The notes under the pieces are model-generated. The model was given only the letters and a program-made list of their open reading frames with translations, searched no databases and was not told the origin of the DNA. DNA of 64,000 nt from Siphonodentalium dalli (lineage: Eukaryota; Mollusca; Scaphopoda; Gadilida; Siphonodentaliidae): positions 4,706,505 through 4,770,504 of the forward strand of contig CP136061.1 in the NCBI GenBank assembly GCA_032622095.1, read 5' to 3'. This document shows, piece by piece, positions 22,671 to 35,802 of the stretch. Both the position numbers and the translations under genes were made by a program. The first letter of the stretch is position 1. Every line of letters starts with the position of its first letter.

Positions 22671-24992
22671 GGTCAAAGAGGCAAAAACAAACGTATTTTT
22701 TACAACCTCATGCAATTGTTTTTACCAAAGACCGTTTGTGCCCGTATTTGACATTTTTAACAGTTTAAAACATATTATATCGGTAAACAAAAACCTAAAA
22801 CATATTATATCAGTAAACAAAAACCACATATTAATGTTACTGGGAGCTCGTATGGACATTAGTGGCTACGCCATGTTGCAGATGGGACGTTGAGGTGAAA
22901 AAAGTTCCTCACAGAAGGTGTATGAACTCTTTGACGGTTCAGCAAACCATAATGTGCATGCTATAGATACATTCAAGGAAATATATTGATGAACCATTCT
23001 TTTTGTCTAACGTTCTGTTGTTTTATTTTTTGTTTGGAAATTGTTGGAATCCAATGGCTCGTTTAAAATGTCGTATGTACGAATGCTCGTGTTATACATC
23101 TGTAACATATGTTCAACCGTTACCAGGAACCACACTGCATGGACCAAAATACCGTTACCAGGAACCACACTGCAAGGTCCAAAATGTATTATGGCCAAAT
23201 GCAAATATTGTGTGGCAAATGATAGCTGGTCGAAGTTAAGGGGTTAATGGACAGACCTGGAACTATGGTGCCGGACATTTGCAGAATAACTCCACATAGG
23301 TTGAATTTAGTGACCTTACAGCGGGATATCATAACTAAATGCACTCTCTGTGGCCTCATTATGCGTATGCCTTCTTCTCTCTGCTAAGTATGTTTATCAA
23401 ATCAACAAGATGTTTAGTTACTTCTAAGAATCTTTTTATTTTCAGTTTAGTTTCTCTATACCCTCCAAATCGGCAGACGATACATTGCATAAGTCTAGGT
23501 CGCCCATATCAGATGAGGCCATGCAGAATGAGGTCCCCGGAGGATGAATTTGGTGACGCTAGCCCGCTGTGTGGGGTGGATTTACTAAATTAATTCTACA
23601 AATGACTGGCACCATAATCTCATGCCTGTTTTATGGAACATTTGATTTGACAGTTGCCAATGGCCAATTCAAAGATGCATTATCCATCGAAACAAAACTT
23701 GTGGATTCAGATAATCAACATGTAACGCATCTGCAGATGTCATGAACTGAAATGACAATTAATTAATCCCGATGAGGCCATAATTTGACCTCGATCCGGT
23801 GGATTATAATAAAACATTTAAACAAATCACTCACCAATATAACGATATAATGTATACATAAACTTGTGGACACCCATTCGGCGTGAAGCACTCCACTCGA
23901 TCTTTCCGACCATTCCATGCGCTTTGTGCCCAACTACTCTCTATGTGTCGACACCATGAACGAAAAGGGGTTGATATGATAACACCACCAGCATCCCATT
24001 GGACGGTGTCAAATGTTCAAATATATAACTATATATTAACTCCCTTAAACCATTTTTTACTAAATATTCATTGACAAGTAGTTCCCTTGTGAAATGTTCA
24101 GATAATAAGTTCGACGAACTACCAAGAACTGATTGTTATTAATTAATATAAATTATTTTGAACTTGTATTTTCATTTTGTATGTCTGTCGTCTGCTTACG
24201 ATTCCTGAACACCCCTCCGAATGAATAATAGACCCTTCGAATGTATACTTGTTATAACCGATGGGATCATCCATTTAGTCTAGAAAGGTTTACACCTGAC
24301 AAACTCATGGACATTATATATGCACCCAGTCCCATACCTTTGGATAAAATTTCCTGTTTCCCCAAGCTTTCTAACAGTTTTGAATGTCCAATTTGACATC
24401 CACAATGGTTTACATTTCCAAACTGATGGCAGTTCCAGCCCAAAAACTTGAACGAAACTATGAAAATATTCGGCTTTTGATCTAAAAGCGAAATTATTTC
24501 ACACGAATTAGTGGTTGGAAATTATATCAGGCATGTCATTTTCAAGTGTTGAACATTTGGAATAGTTGAGACACCCAACTACCTGTCGCAAAATCCCTTT
24601 ATATTGTGTCCCGTGGCTGCATGCAAAATGTTATCAAAGATATATCAAGCAAGTATCAGGTTAGCCAATATATTAACATGTCATAGGAAGTAGCCTGCTA
24701 AATTCGTCACCTGTGTTTTTAGCATTATTTGTCATCGGCATATAATTAGGTTGACGGTCGGGAGGGGGGGGGGGTCGGCTACCCAAAACTGGAAATGGGA
24801 GTTTCGGTCGTTCGAGGTTAATTCTAATCGTATATAGGTTGATTGTTGAACTTATTATCTGAACATTTCCCACCGTTGATGTGAATAATCCGGCAATTTT
24901 ATTTTTTCCTGGTTATCGTCTGTTTTTATAACCTGAACACCCCTCCAAATATAATACTTTTCCAATGTGTTCTTTTATTTCTCCCAAAAGGG
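22671..24992. repeat. 2.3-kb block, copy 1 of a direct segmental duplication
   Basis: It matches 25,958-28,310 almost throughout, with a period of about 3.3 kb. Its start is ggtcaaagaggcaaaaacaa and its end is cccaaaaggg. Internally it has a 33-bp unit (gttaccaggaaccacactgc) present twice, an inverted pair containing aatgttcagataataagttc (24,091 and its complement at about 24,848), and cctgaacacccctcc repeated at about 24,206 and 24,932. A run of G near 24,764 is shorter than in copy 2. No protein family was recognised in either copy, and the short frames are not conserved between them beyond sequence identity. Confidence 0.93.
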
Positions 24993-25957
24993 TGATATTA
25001 ATATTGAACCTGTTAATATTTTACCCGGGTCTCGCGGTTTACCAACACGAGTAGACGTTTGCCCGGAATTGCCATTGGTTTTCTTTGTTATCATATTGAA
25101 TCATATGAAACCAACTCCCGAATCGCATATAATACCAGCCCAGATTTATTGACAGGGCGCCAATTACTAGCGTAACTATAAATCACCGGGGACAGCCCGG
25201 ATCAGCTGGGATCCGAATCAGCCCAGACCAGCCCCATGCTGTATATGCGGGATTTTAAAGATCATCACAGTGCGGGATCGCACGAAAACACACACATGAC
25301 TGAAACGACGATAAACATAAACAAACCAAACCATAATGTAAGCCTGCTTACCGGGTTACCATATGACTGGACCAACGATATACCCCAAACCATAATGTGA
25401 TCCTGCTTACAGGGTGCCATGACAGGACCAACAATATACCCCAAACCATAATGTGGTCCAGCTTACCGGGTACCATATGTCTGGCCCAAGTATATACCCC
25501 AAACAATAAGATGCTGCGTTGTTATCTTGTCCTGATGATGCCGGGGTCAAGGCTGTTAGGAAACTGTCAAATTCCGGAGAGCCCACCCCACGATAGCTTT
25601 ATATATATAGCAGGATCGTTTAATCAGACTTGAAACAAACTAAACATTAATTAGTTGCGAATATTTATGCAGACAATTAACCTTGCTCAACCATTCATGG
25701 CGGGAGATGCACTGGCGCAGCATTAAAGGTCTTGTGCCAGTGCATTATCTTATATTATGCGAGTCTCTCATAGATAGCTTCGCATTTATGAGAGAATGCA
25801 CTGGCTTACATGGTAAAGGTAACATGTGTTATTCCTGTATGAACACCTCAACGGAATCATGGCAATATAAGTTATTTTCATAAATTTGATATCATATAGT
25901 CATAAAACAGCGTCATTCTTATAAAAAATCCCAGGCATATTATTTTATTCGGTGGGT
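24993..25957. other. Spacer between the duplicated blocks
   Basis: Unique relative to the flanking copies. It contains the 62-bp tandem repeat listed separately and short repeats of atgcactggc at about 25,708 and 25,796. No gene was recognised. Confidence 0.6.
25325..25510. repeat. About 62-bp tandem repeat, three copies
   Basis: The unit ccaaaccataatgtgatcct, then gcttac-ggg, then ggaccaa-atatacc recurs at about 25,325, 25,386 and 25,441, with a partial fourth at 25,498. Copies differ by small indels. Confidence 0.85.
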
Positions 25958-28310
25958 GGTCAAAGAGGCAAAAGAGGCAAAAACAAACGTATATTTTACA
26001 ACCTCATGCAATTGTTTTTACCAAAGACCGTTTGTGCCCGTATTTGACATTTTTAACAGTTTAAAACATATTATATCAGTAAACAAAAAACACATATTAA
26101 TGTTACTGGGAGCTCGTATGGACATTAGTGGCTACGCCATGTTGCAGATTGGACGTTGAGGTGAAAAAACTTCCTCACAGAAGGTGTATGAACTCTTTGA
26201 CGGTTCAGCAAACCATAATGTGCATGCTATAGATACATTCAAGGAAATATATTCATGAACCATTCTTTTTGTCTAACGTTCTGTGGTTTATTTTTTGTTT
26301 AGAAATTGTTGGAATCCAATGACTCGTTTAAAATTTCGTATATACGAATGCTCGTGTTATACATCTGTAACAGAGGTTCAACCGTTACCAGGAACCACAC
26401 TGCATGGACCAAAATACCGTTACCAGGAACCACACTGCAAGGTCCAAAATACCGTTACCAGGAACCACACTCCAAGGTCCAAAATGTATTATGGCCAAAT
26501 GCAAATATTGTGTGGCAAATGATAGCTGGTCGAAACTAAGGGGTTAATGGACAGGCCTGGAACTATGGTGCCGGACATTTGCAGAATAACTCCACATAGG
26601 TTGAATTTAGTGATCTTACAGCGGGATATCATAACTAAATGCACTCTCTGTGTCCTCATTATGCGTGTGCCTTCTTCTCTCTGCTAAGTATATTGATCAA
26701 ATCAACAAGATGTTTAGTTACTTCTAAGAATCTTTTTATTTTTAGTTTAATTTCGCTATACCCTCCAAATCGGCAGACGATACATTGCATAAGTCTAGGT
26801 CGCCCATATCAGATGAGGTCATGCAGAATGAGGTCCCCGGAGGATGAATTTGGTGACGCTAGCCCGCTGTGTGGGGTGGATTTTCTAAATTAATTCTACA
26901 AATGACTGGCACCATAATCTCATGCCTGTTTTATGGAACATTTGATTTGACAGTTGCCAATGGCCAATTCAAAGATGCATTATCCATCGAAACAAAACTT
27001 GTGGATTCAGATAATCAACCTGTAACGCATCTGCAAATGTCATGAACTGAAAGGACAATTAACTAATCCCGATGAGGCCATAATTTGACCTCGATCCGGT
27101 GGATTATAATAAAACATTAAAACAAATCACTCACCAATATAATGATATAATGTATACATAAACTTGTGGACACCCATTCGGCGTGAAGGACTCCATCGAT
27201 CTTTCCGACCATTCCATGCGCTTTGTGCCCAACTACTCTCTATGTGTCGACATCATGAACGAAAAGGGGTTGATATGATAACACCACCAGCATCCCATTG
27301 GACGGTGTCAAATATTCAAATATATAACTATATATTAACTCCCTTAAACAATTTTTTACTAAATACTCATTGACAAGTAGTTCCCTTGTGAAATGTTCAG
27401 ATAATAAGTTCGACGAACTACCAAGAACTGATTGTTATTAATTAATATACATTCTTTTGAACTTGTATTTTCATTTTGTATGTCTGTCGTCTGCTTACGA
27501 TTCCTGAACACCCCTCCGAATGAATAATAGACCCTTCCAATGTATACTTGTTATAACCGATGGGGTCATCCATTTAGTCTAGAAAGGTTTACACCTGACA
27601 AACTCATGGACAGTATATATGCACCCAGTCCCATACTTTTGGTTATAATTTCCTGTTTCCCCAAGCTTTCCAACAGTTTTGAATGTCCAATTTGACATCC
27701 ACAATGGTTTACATTTCAAACTGATGGCTGTTCCAGCCCAAGAACTTGAACGAAACTATGAAAATATTCGGCTTTTGATCTAAAAGCGAAATTATTTCAC
27801 ACGAATTAGTGGTTGGAAATTACAGATGATGTTATATCAGGCATGTCATTTTCAAGTGTTGAACATTTGGAATAGTTGAGACACCCAACTACCTGTCGCC
27901 AAATCCCTTTATATTGTGTCCCGTGGCTGCATGCAAAATGTTGTCAAAGATATATCAAGCAAGTATCAGGTTAGCCAATATATTAACATGTCATAGGAAG
28001 TAGCCTGCTAAATTCGTCACCTGTGTTTTTAGTATTATTTGTCATCGGCATATAATTAGGTTGACGGTCGGGGGGGGGGGGGGGGGGGGGGTCGGCTACC
28101 CAAAACTGGAAATGGGAGTTTCGGTCGTTCGAGGTTAATTCTAATCTTATATAGGTTCATTGTTGAACTTATTATCTGAACATTTCCCACCGTTGATGTG
28201 AACAATCCTGAAATTTTATTTTTTTCCTGGCTATCGTCTGTTTTTATAACCTGAACACCCCTCCAAATATAATACTTTTCCAATGTGTTCTTTTATTTCG
28301 CCCAAAAGGG
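25958..28310. repeat. 2.3-kb block, copy 2 of a direct segmental duplication
   Basis: Near-identical to 22,671-24,992. Differences include three rather than two copies of the 33-bp gttaccaggaaccacactgc unit at 26,382-26,490, a 9-bp repeat of caaagaggc at the start, a lost 28-bp repeat near 26,070, a small insertion near 27,830 and a much longer G-run (28,071-28,090). The changes are small relative to length, so the duplication is recent. No coding function was recognised. Confidence 0.93.
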
Positions 28311-30059
28311 CTGCATGGACGACATTTATATATGCACATATTCATTCTCAATATCATTTTCGTTCGTCCTTAACAGGCGCGTCCACATGGCGGGCAATAA
28401 CTTATCAGGTATGCCCCATGTGACATACTTGATCTATGGAAAAAATGAACAGGAAAATATATGATGGAGGCAGTGCACTGGTACATGTTATCGCCTGTGG
28501 GTAACATGTGTTCAGCTTGATTGGTGGTCATCGGTATCCGTTAAATAATTTCTAAGGGATACGCTGAAAACTGTCCACGCACTCGAGTTCAATAGCATCG
28601 CCTGTCGCAACAACTGACTTCGTAATTCCATTTTAGATGAATTGACATCATCGCTGAAGCATTATATGCATATATGTGCGCAGGAACATATATACAGAGG
28701 GTTTCCTTTGACGGATGATGTACATGTGTGATTTCCAACTACAGCCCCTTGAACCAAACCAAGCTCCTAAGACCACATAATTTTATTTGCACCCCATTCC
28801 ATTTTAATTTCCCACCTGGTACCTCACATGCCTTGTTTTATAAATTTAATTTTTATTGGACACCGGGGAGGGAGGGACCTATATAGGAAATTTCAAACCA
28901 ATATTTTGACCAAAAGTAGGAAGGAATGCAAATGTTGGACTAAAACAACAAATTCCGCATACATTACTGGTTGGACAATCAGACTACCAAAACAATTTAA
29001 ACCCATTGCTGTTGTGGGGGATCCCATGTTCCCACATGCACCCCTGTATGTTTGGTAACGTAATATACACCACAGCCACACGAACCAAGCCAATCCCACA
29101 ACTCTAGAAAACTTCACATGGGGTCTCAATAGGGGTGAGGTCATCCGATTCGCCACAAAACCATAATAACTTTTTGTCACCCCCACATGTGCATGTACCA
29201 TGAACTTATAACATAGGCGTTACCTATTTCCAAATAACGTTACCACTTTGTCATTATATAGAAATGTTTTATGCACGAGAGCAGCAACGTGGCTGCAGTT
29301 CGGTGGGTGACTCATCCCACCCGACTACGGTAATACATGTCAACAGTTGGAAATTTCATGTTACGAATTACCAATATGGACTATGGGTTGTTTACCGGAC
29401 GCAATTCACTTGTACCAGCACGACTAATACTGTTATGAATGAGCTCAATCAACACCATCTAGACCGATGCGTGTTCGCGGGCGTAATCTTTGCAGCCAGA
29501 TAATAGCAGGGTACAATTGTACCTGATATATTCTTGGATATATTTTCTTGCAGCTACACGTGGACGCGTCATAATCGCAGGCTGAAATCTTAACCGGGTG
29601 AATGATCATTTTAGAGCTGCCTTTTTACCTCGAGTTCTCTTATTAAGTGCGCCCATTGTACCTTCCCCACATGCTTCGCTGATTACTCATGACTCACGGC
29701 ACTAACTTGTAGAACAAGTTTTCTCACTAGTAATGTACTGTTTCATTGCTATATCACAACGACGGATATTTTAAGACTGGATTTCCTTTCACGATATATC
29801 TTTTATATGTGATAGTATTAATGGAAGTTCAGTCTTTTTGGGATTGGTAATTTTGACGTTCACTCTGCGGCATGTGCGATTTGTGTAACTCATGCAATTT
29901 GGAGACTCACTTAATCCTAATTTCGCTGCACGAGGGGCGGACTTGATTTTGGCAGTAATAATAGATATGTCCAAACAGTCGACATGTCTTACAAACAATT
30001 CACGTATAGCCAGTATGAAAATTCAAATTAAACAACTGAAGAAAGAAAATAATCACACG
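28311..30059. other. No gene or repeat recognised
   Basis: The frame on the minus strand at 29,789-29,998 and the overlapping plus frame at 29,892-30,101 have no recognisable domains. No tandem structure was noted. A host exon cannot be excluded without transcript data. Confidence 0.45.
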
Positions 30060-31030
30060 GACACAGAAATGTGTGTGAACATGATACATACATCCCCTTG
30101 ATCCGGGTGAGCACAAGATACATACGGCGCCTTGATCTGTGTGTGAACATGACACAGTCATGCATCGCCTTTATCTGTGTGTGCACATGGCACATACATC
30201 GCCAAGATATGTGTGTGACCATGATACATACATCGCCTTGATATGTCTGTGGACATGATAATACATCGCCTTGATGTGTGTGTGAACATGATAAATACAT
30301 CGCCTTGAGCTGTGTGTGCACATAATACATACATCGCCTTGATTTGTGTGTGAACATGATACAGACATCACCTTGATATGTGTGTGAACATGATACATAC
30401 ATCGCACTGATATGTCTGTGGACATGATACATACATCGCCTTGATTTGTGTGTGAACATGATACATACATCGCCTTAGTCTGTGTGTGAACATATACACA
30501 CATCGCCTTGATCTGTGTGTACACATGATACACGCATGGCCTCGGTATGTGTGTGTGAACATGATACATACATCGCCTTGATTTGTGTGTGAACATGCCG
30601 CATACATCGCCCTTGATATGTGTGTGCACATGATACACGCATCGCCTTGATTTGTGTGCGCACATGATACACGCATCGCCTTGATTTGTGTGTGAACATG
30701 ATACATACATCGCCTTGATCTGTGTGTGCACATGATACATACATCGCCTTGATTTGTGTGTGAACATGATACACACATCGCCTTGATATGTGTGTAAGCA
30801 TGATACATACATCGCTTGATCTGTGTGTGCACGTGATACATGCATCGCCTTGATTTGTGAACATGATACATACATCGCCTTGATTTGTGTGTGAACATGA
30901 TACATACATCGCATTGAGTTGTGTGTCAACATGATACATATATCGCCTTGATATGTGTGTGAACATGATACATACATCGCCTTGATATGTGTGTGAACTT
31001 GATACATACATCGCCTTGATCTGCGTCGAG
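30060..31030. repeat. Minisatellite, 34-37-bp unit, about 26 copies
   Basis: The unit is tgtgtgtgaacatgatacat followed by acatcgccttgatt/atatg. Most copies are close to 36 bp, so overlapping minus-strand frames stay open for up to 278 codons and read as H-T-x-I-K-A-M-Y-V-S-C-S repeats. These are by-products of the repeat: three frames are open at once and internal units vary by indels. The array joins R1 copy B at 31,030. Confidence 0.96.
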
Positions 31031-32100
31031 AGTTGCATTTGGAAATGCAACAGGGACACTCGAAACCTCTAGCTACGCCCCTGTGTGAGCCATTGTTGGC
31101 GGTAAACTCACCATCAGTCTCAACTCATAGCCTGCGTACAATTTTAAAATACACCCACTCACCACACGCATGTGATTTGCAACTAGCTGACCACCATCTA
31201 TTCCGCGAACCAATGAACCACCATTTAACTGGGATAGATAGATCTTTATTTGCACAATAATATACGATACATTGACAAAGTAGTGAACAAATTTGTATTA
31301 TTGCACAGGAGCAGCATGACCTAGATGGCCGTCTTCCTGCTGCCCCTGAATGATAAGTGCAATATGAATATATGATAGCGTGTATAGAATTTGACACAGA
31401 CTATTTGGTATTTGGATGGCCGGTTGGTGCCTACTAATATTTTATGTGATAATTTTAATCAAAACTGGGGTTGAATTTTGAACAATACTTTACTATAATA
31501 GAGATTTTTTTTTTTTGGACAAGTTTAAGAGTTTGTAAAAAAAATAGTGAGGTTGTTGCGACAGTCCTGTGTCACATTCACAGACAGCACCGTGCATGTG
31601 ACACATGGCTATCTAGGATGTTCAGTGTAATAACTGGAGTGAATAATATTATGAGTTAAAAAGTTAACCTTGGTAGATCATTGAGTCAAATGGGATTGTT
31701 CGTCGGCGATATATACATGTAGGTGGTGTCATTGGTGTTGGTGTGTGTCTCAGCCACCCCAATTCCTCCCAAACGTTCAGCATTTGGAAATATATCTAAA
31801 CCAAGTTTAATTGGAATGTTTAGTCGAAAATAAATTGGAATTCGAATTATTGTTTGATATACAGTTGCTTTCGTATTTCGTAGTCTCAAGAAATGTGTTA
31901 TCCCGATCATACTGATACACGTGCACTTGTCATACAGTAGAGTGAGTTTCTGTGTGTGCCAAATTTCAGGAACATCAAATCACAGTTAAGCAGTGTGCAT
32001 GGTGAATCTGGGTATTTCACTTGTAACAGTAGGACACCCTGGACTTTTTCGAGATTATATCTGTCGGAATTTATCATTTTTTTTAAATTCAAATAGAGCT
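31031..32100. repeat. Dispersed repeat R1, copy B
   Basis: It matches R1 copy A (7,795-8,600) in the same order: ggcggtaaactcacc and actcatagcctgcgtac; gcaactagctgaccaccatc; ccaccccaattcctccc and ggaaatatatctaaacc; cacgtgcacttgtcat and gtgaatctgggtatttcac. The insertion at 31,228-31,680 splits it. Confidence 0.85.
31228..31680. mobile_element. Insertion in R1 copy B, possibly a LINE 3' end (minus strand)
   Basis: Absent from R1 copy A. The left edge is gatagatagatctttatttg; read on the minus strand this is an AATAAA followed by gatctatctatc, as in the short-repeat 3' tails of some non-LTR elements. The rest has no recognised coding sequence. The right boundary is estimated from where R1 homology resumes. 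Confidence 0.45.
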
Positions 32101-32189
32101 TATGTTGGGCAGATTCGAGTTAAGTGTAAACCATATTTTTGCCGTGGTAAGCACAATTTAAGCGATCTGCGGTGTTTATCAGTCTGTTG

Positions 32190-32245
32190 TGGAGATCCGT
32201 GGTCCAGTTGTTAGCATGTCGAAATTGTCTTCACTTTCCAGACAT
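32190..32245 (+). mobile_element. Possible SINE head fragment
   Basis: gatccgtggtccagttgtta resembles the tRNA-like head seen in the 46-48 kb SINE pieces (ccgtggtccagtcggta). No box B or SINE body follows, so this is a weak call. Confidence 0.3.
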
Positions 32246-32845
32246 AAAGATGGGATCGCATGTAGCGATGACACGTGAATTATATGACAACATAGACTCA
32301 TACGATGAATACAGAGGGAAATTTCATAACATAGAATTAAGATCGGACCAAAGAGAAAAGAAAATAAAGACAACGAGAAAGAAGCGCTACCGAAAAGAAC
32401 AAATTGCTATATCTGAACAGAACCCCCAATAACTCGAGCAAAAATATAATATGCCGGAACATAACACATGGGATATTAGTATGCTTGTCAATGGTGTTCC
32501 AGATTACTACAATAATGAAGTCGAATGAAAGTAACGAAAGGGTGCTAAAAATTAAATGTATCCAATGTGTGACATTTGTTCTAAAAAAACAAAGAATTGT
32601 ATTGTAAAACGCAAGAAAACTACTGAAGGTGAGCAAAAGTGGTACATAAATATATGAAAAGTGCATGTTGTCTGATGTCTATAACATAATATACTAGTTC
32701 TTCGTTTGATTTATTCTAATTATCGGGTATTTGTCCACCTAACACCCATGGAAATGCGTTGTTAGCCATGCATGAAGTTTATTCTGAACATGCGACTCAC
32801 ACATGAAAATGTTGAAGTAATCGATCCAATTATATAGCGTATAAA
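32246..32845. other. No gene recognised
   Basis: A plus frame (32,172-32,432) is rich in K/R/E (for example REKKIKTTRKKRYRKEQ), and a minus frame overlaps it. Neither has a recognisable family. AT-rich composition alone can explain them. Confidence 0.4.
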
Positions 32846-33005
32846 TAATTATTGTTAAAGAATGTAAGAAAAAAGTTGTAAAAAATGATAGAATTGTTAA
32901 AGAATATAAGAAACAAATGATAAAAAGTGTTATAGAATGTAAGAAAAAAGTTATAAAAATTGTAATTTTTGTTAAAGAATGTAAGAAAAATTGATAGAAA
33001 ATTCT
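32846..33005. repeat. A-rich tandem repeat
   Basis: The unit gttaaagaatgtaagaaaaa with ataaaaa-tg spacer sequence recurs four times with a variable period of about 35-55 bp. Confidence 0.8.
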
Positions 33006-33690
33006 AAATAATCGTTAGGCCAATGCACTCTCTTATATATGGGAGGCGACCTATGGTCGAATTTCATATATAAGAATATGCATTGCCACAGGGTCTGTGT
33101 TGTTGCCACAGCTCAGCTCCCGGCATGAAAGGGTTAAGTCTAAGTAGTTGTAGCATTGAATGCAATCACCTGGTGGGTCTTGCTGTTTTAGTGATGATGT
33201 TAGTACAGGGCGATGCTGGTCATCACGTGCTCAATCCGCCTCGTATTTACATCGAAACGGCACAGGGAGCATGTGATGAAGACATTCTGATGGAATTACG
33301 TTCTTTTGTTATTATTAAACTATTATTGTTACATAAAAACCCATGTGTCGCAGTACATGATTAAATTCATCCCCGATGAAGGAAATGATGATTTCTATGA
33401 CAAATACACACAATCATTCAAAATATCCACAATGTACGCTTGAAGTAAGCCCAATTTGGTATTCTATGGTCCACACTGATGTTGATACGGACCAGGTTGG
33501 TGCTGGTGAGAATCCACGCTGATGTTGATAAGGATCCATTCTCGTTTTGTTGAAATATTTTGCTTTCATATTACTCAGCTCAAATCATTAACACATCGAT
33601 TTCAAACACTACGGGGAGAGAAAATACACGCCATCGCGAAGTTAGAAACATGTCAGATTAGAATCGAGAATAATGACCCAAATATCTCAT
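33006..33690. other. No gene recognised; short local duplication
   Basis: The plus frame 33,083-33,364 (93 codons) has a hydrophobic stretch (LVGLAVLVMMLV) but no recognised family. A short phrase with ctgatgttgataaggatcc occurs twice near 33,480-33,540. Confidence 0.4.
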
Positions 33691-34180
33691 ATTGGACTAC
33701 CGTGACAATCGTTACATATCCCATTGCCTCTTTCCATATTCCGAAACATTCAAACTTGACCAAATAAAGTGATGTATGGTGGGCCACTCCAATTCGTGTT
33801 AGACTAGAGGCGGCAAAATTATCCCATTGCCGTTTCTCTATTTATCCACCGAGTTTGACCAAATACACGGTGAGTTATGGTGGCCCACCCAATTTCGATC
33901 TAAACAAACCAAAAACTGCACCCTTTGGTCTGCGCTGTTGCCACACGAGGGGGCAGAAAAGGCACTCATTGTCGTTTCGGTATTTATCGACCAATTTTAA
34001 CCAAATAAAAGATGCGGTGTGGTATACATGACATACTACAAAATCCGATAACCAAACACCTCGATCCCGCGCTGTTGCCACCGATTCGGTATTTATGGAC
34101 CGACTGGGCCAAAATTATCGATGCTGTAGGATGGCACACCCCATTTATGTTAGAAAACAGCCATACATGTATCCTTCTAC
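33691..34180. repeat. Diverged tandem repeat, 100-145-bp units, about four copies
   Basis: Each unit has 'ggtatttat-gacc', then 'ttgaccaaata', then 'atg-tggtgggccac'. Units begin near 33,690, 33,776, 33,876 and 34,018. It is an old array, with gctgttgccac shared by two units. Confidence 0.7.
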
Positions 34181-34522
34181 CTATTATATGAGACATTTGT
34201 GTAACAAAATAGTTTGTATCGATACTACTGTTCAATGATCGTGGAATCAAGGCACAATTTTAACATATCATTTTCAGGGCGCATAACAGAACGGTGAGTT
34301 ACCGTAGAACTAATTAAACGGCATGGGACCGTCTGATCACTACCGCCCGATACCGTCAAATCTTACGGTATTGTCTAGCAGTGTATATACTGGATAGTCG
34401 GTATATAGTAAGTGACGATATTCCAATCGTTCAGTTGTCTGTTTTTAATTTAAAACATACATTCTGGTACGTATCTACGTATCACAATGAGACACATAGA
34501 CCGACGTTTTGTATTAGGTTAC

Positions 34523-34980
34523 ACTTTAAAGCGACTCCCATGAATCAAAAAGGCAAACAGCTCATTTTCCCTTTTAGGTTACACTGGTGTAAATGTTTCC
34601 CATAGGCCTCAGTGCTAACGTTTTAGCGTATACTGTTGACAATATAAACATTGGGTCCAAAATTTTCTTTAAATCTGAACAAATGACATTTTGTGAAACT
34701 TTTTGTTGTCCTAACTAGTGTCAGAACCGCATAAAAAAATGCTGTCATATTTTAGACCACACCAAAACATTCAAACTTCACTACAGAGGGTTAATTCCTG
34801 TGCCAATGGCTATTTTACCAGTGGGAAACCATAGGGAAGAGGCGTGATGATTTATTATGCAAAAAGCACACAAGGCTATTGACCAATCAGGGCCCAGTGT
34901 CTATTTTATTCTCTCCTATATATTCCTCCCGCATCCGCTAGAGGTCTCTCCGAACCTTATTTACACCAGTGTAACCTAAA
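34523..34980. mobile_element. MITE-like element, copy 1, 22-bp inner TIRs
   Basis: The sequence tttaggttacactggtgtaa at 34,573-34,594 is the reverse complement of 34,959-34,980 over 22 bp. The first about 50 bp (34,523-34,572, ctttaaagcgactcccatga) is shared with copy 2, so the mobile or duplicated unit includes it. TA at the termini would fit a TA target. The interior has no coding sequence. Confidence 0.8.
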
Positions 34981-35802
34981 GCGATAGCCCGCTTTTCGCT
35001 GAATAATTGTAACTCCCTACATTTCTTCAGAATTGACCATCAATGGAAAAAAATGTGTTAAAAAACAATATCACTTCTGTGGTTCTTTATTTATCACATA
35101 CAATTTAACCCCACCCCTTTAACACATTATTCATAAAAAAAGCACAAATTTCCACCACAGGTCATGTTCAGGCCCCATTTTCATACATATTTTGGGGTCT
35201 GGTGTTGCAAACTTGGCACAGCTATGAAAGACTGTACAAGATCCTTTCCATGAGAGAACTTCTGGTGATGTGAGGTCAATGAGTCCAGATTTGAGCTGAC
35301 TTTATCAGCACATGGAAGACTAAAATATGATATTTTCAGGTCTGCAAGGGTGGTCCAAGATAACTGGATGTGGATGTATATTGAATTAGTTGAACAAAAA
35401 TATGCTCTCTTTGAAATGCTGAAGCATTTTCTTATATGTGTCCAAGTTTCAGTTCTATTAACCTTCAAATGGCCATACCCACCAGTGGAAATGACTAACT
35501 TGTATGATATATATCTGTATATCACTGGCTATAAAATCCAAAATACTTGTCAGATTAGCTTCTTATAACAAGTGGTATGTGTGCCATTGACATGCTCATG
35601 TTATGGGTCATTTCCATTATCAAGTGACTACTAACACCTTGAACAAAATTGAAAATACCTTGAAAAATTGGCAATTTTATAAAAAAATCATACTATTTTT
35701 TGGCTGATGTAAGAGAAAGAAGACACCAGCAGCAAGAATAGCTACACCATACATAAGAGATTCATTGGACTGAAAGACCAGGCTGTTAAAAATGCAATAA
35801 CA
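34981..35802. other. Spacer between MITE-like copies, no gene recognised
   Basis: The minus frame 35,181-35,525 (114 codons) has no recognised domain. Nothing else was supported. Confidence 0.45.

Noticed and set aside
30028-31059. Long overlapping minus-strand frames (up to 278 codons) of histidine/threonine-rich repeats
   Set aside because: Three frames are open over the same minisatellite and units vary by indels, so they follow from a unit length close to a multiple of three, not from coding selection.
35181-35525. 114-codon minus frame as a host exon
   Set aside because: No recognisable family or splice context, in AT-rich sequence between two MITE-like copies; unsupported without transcripts.
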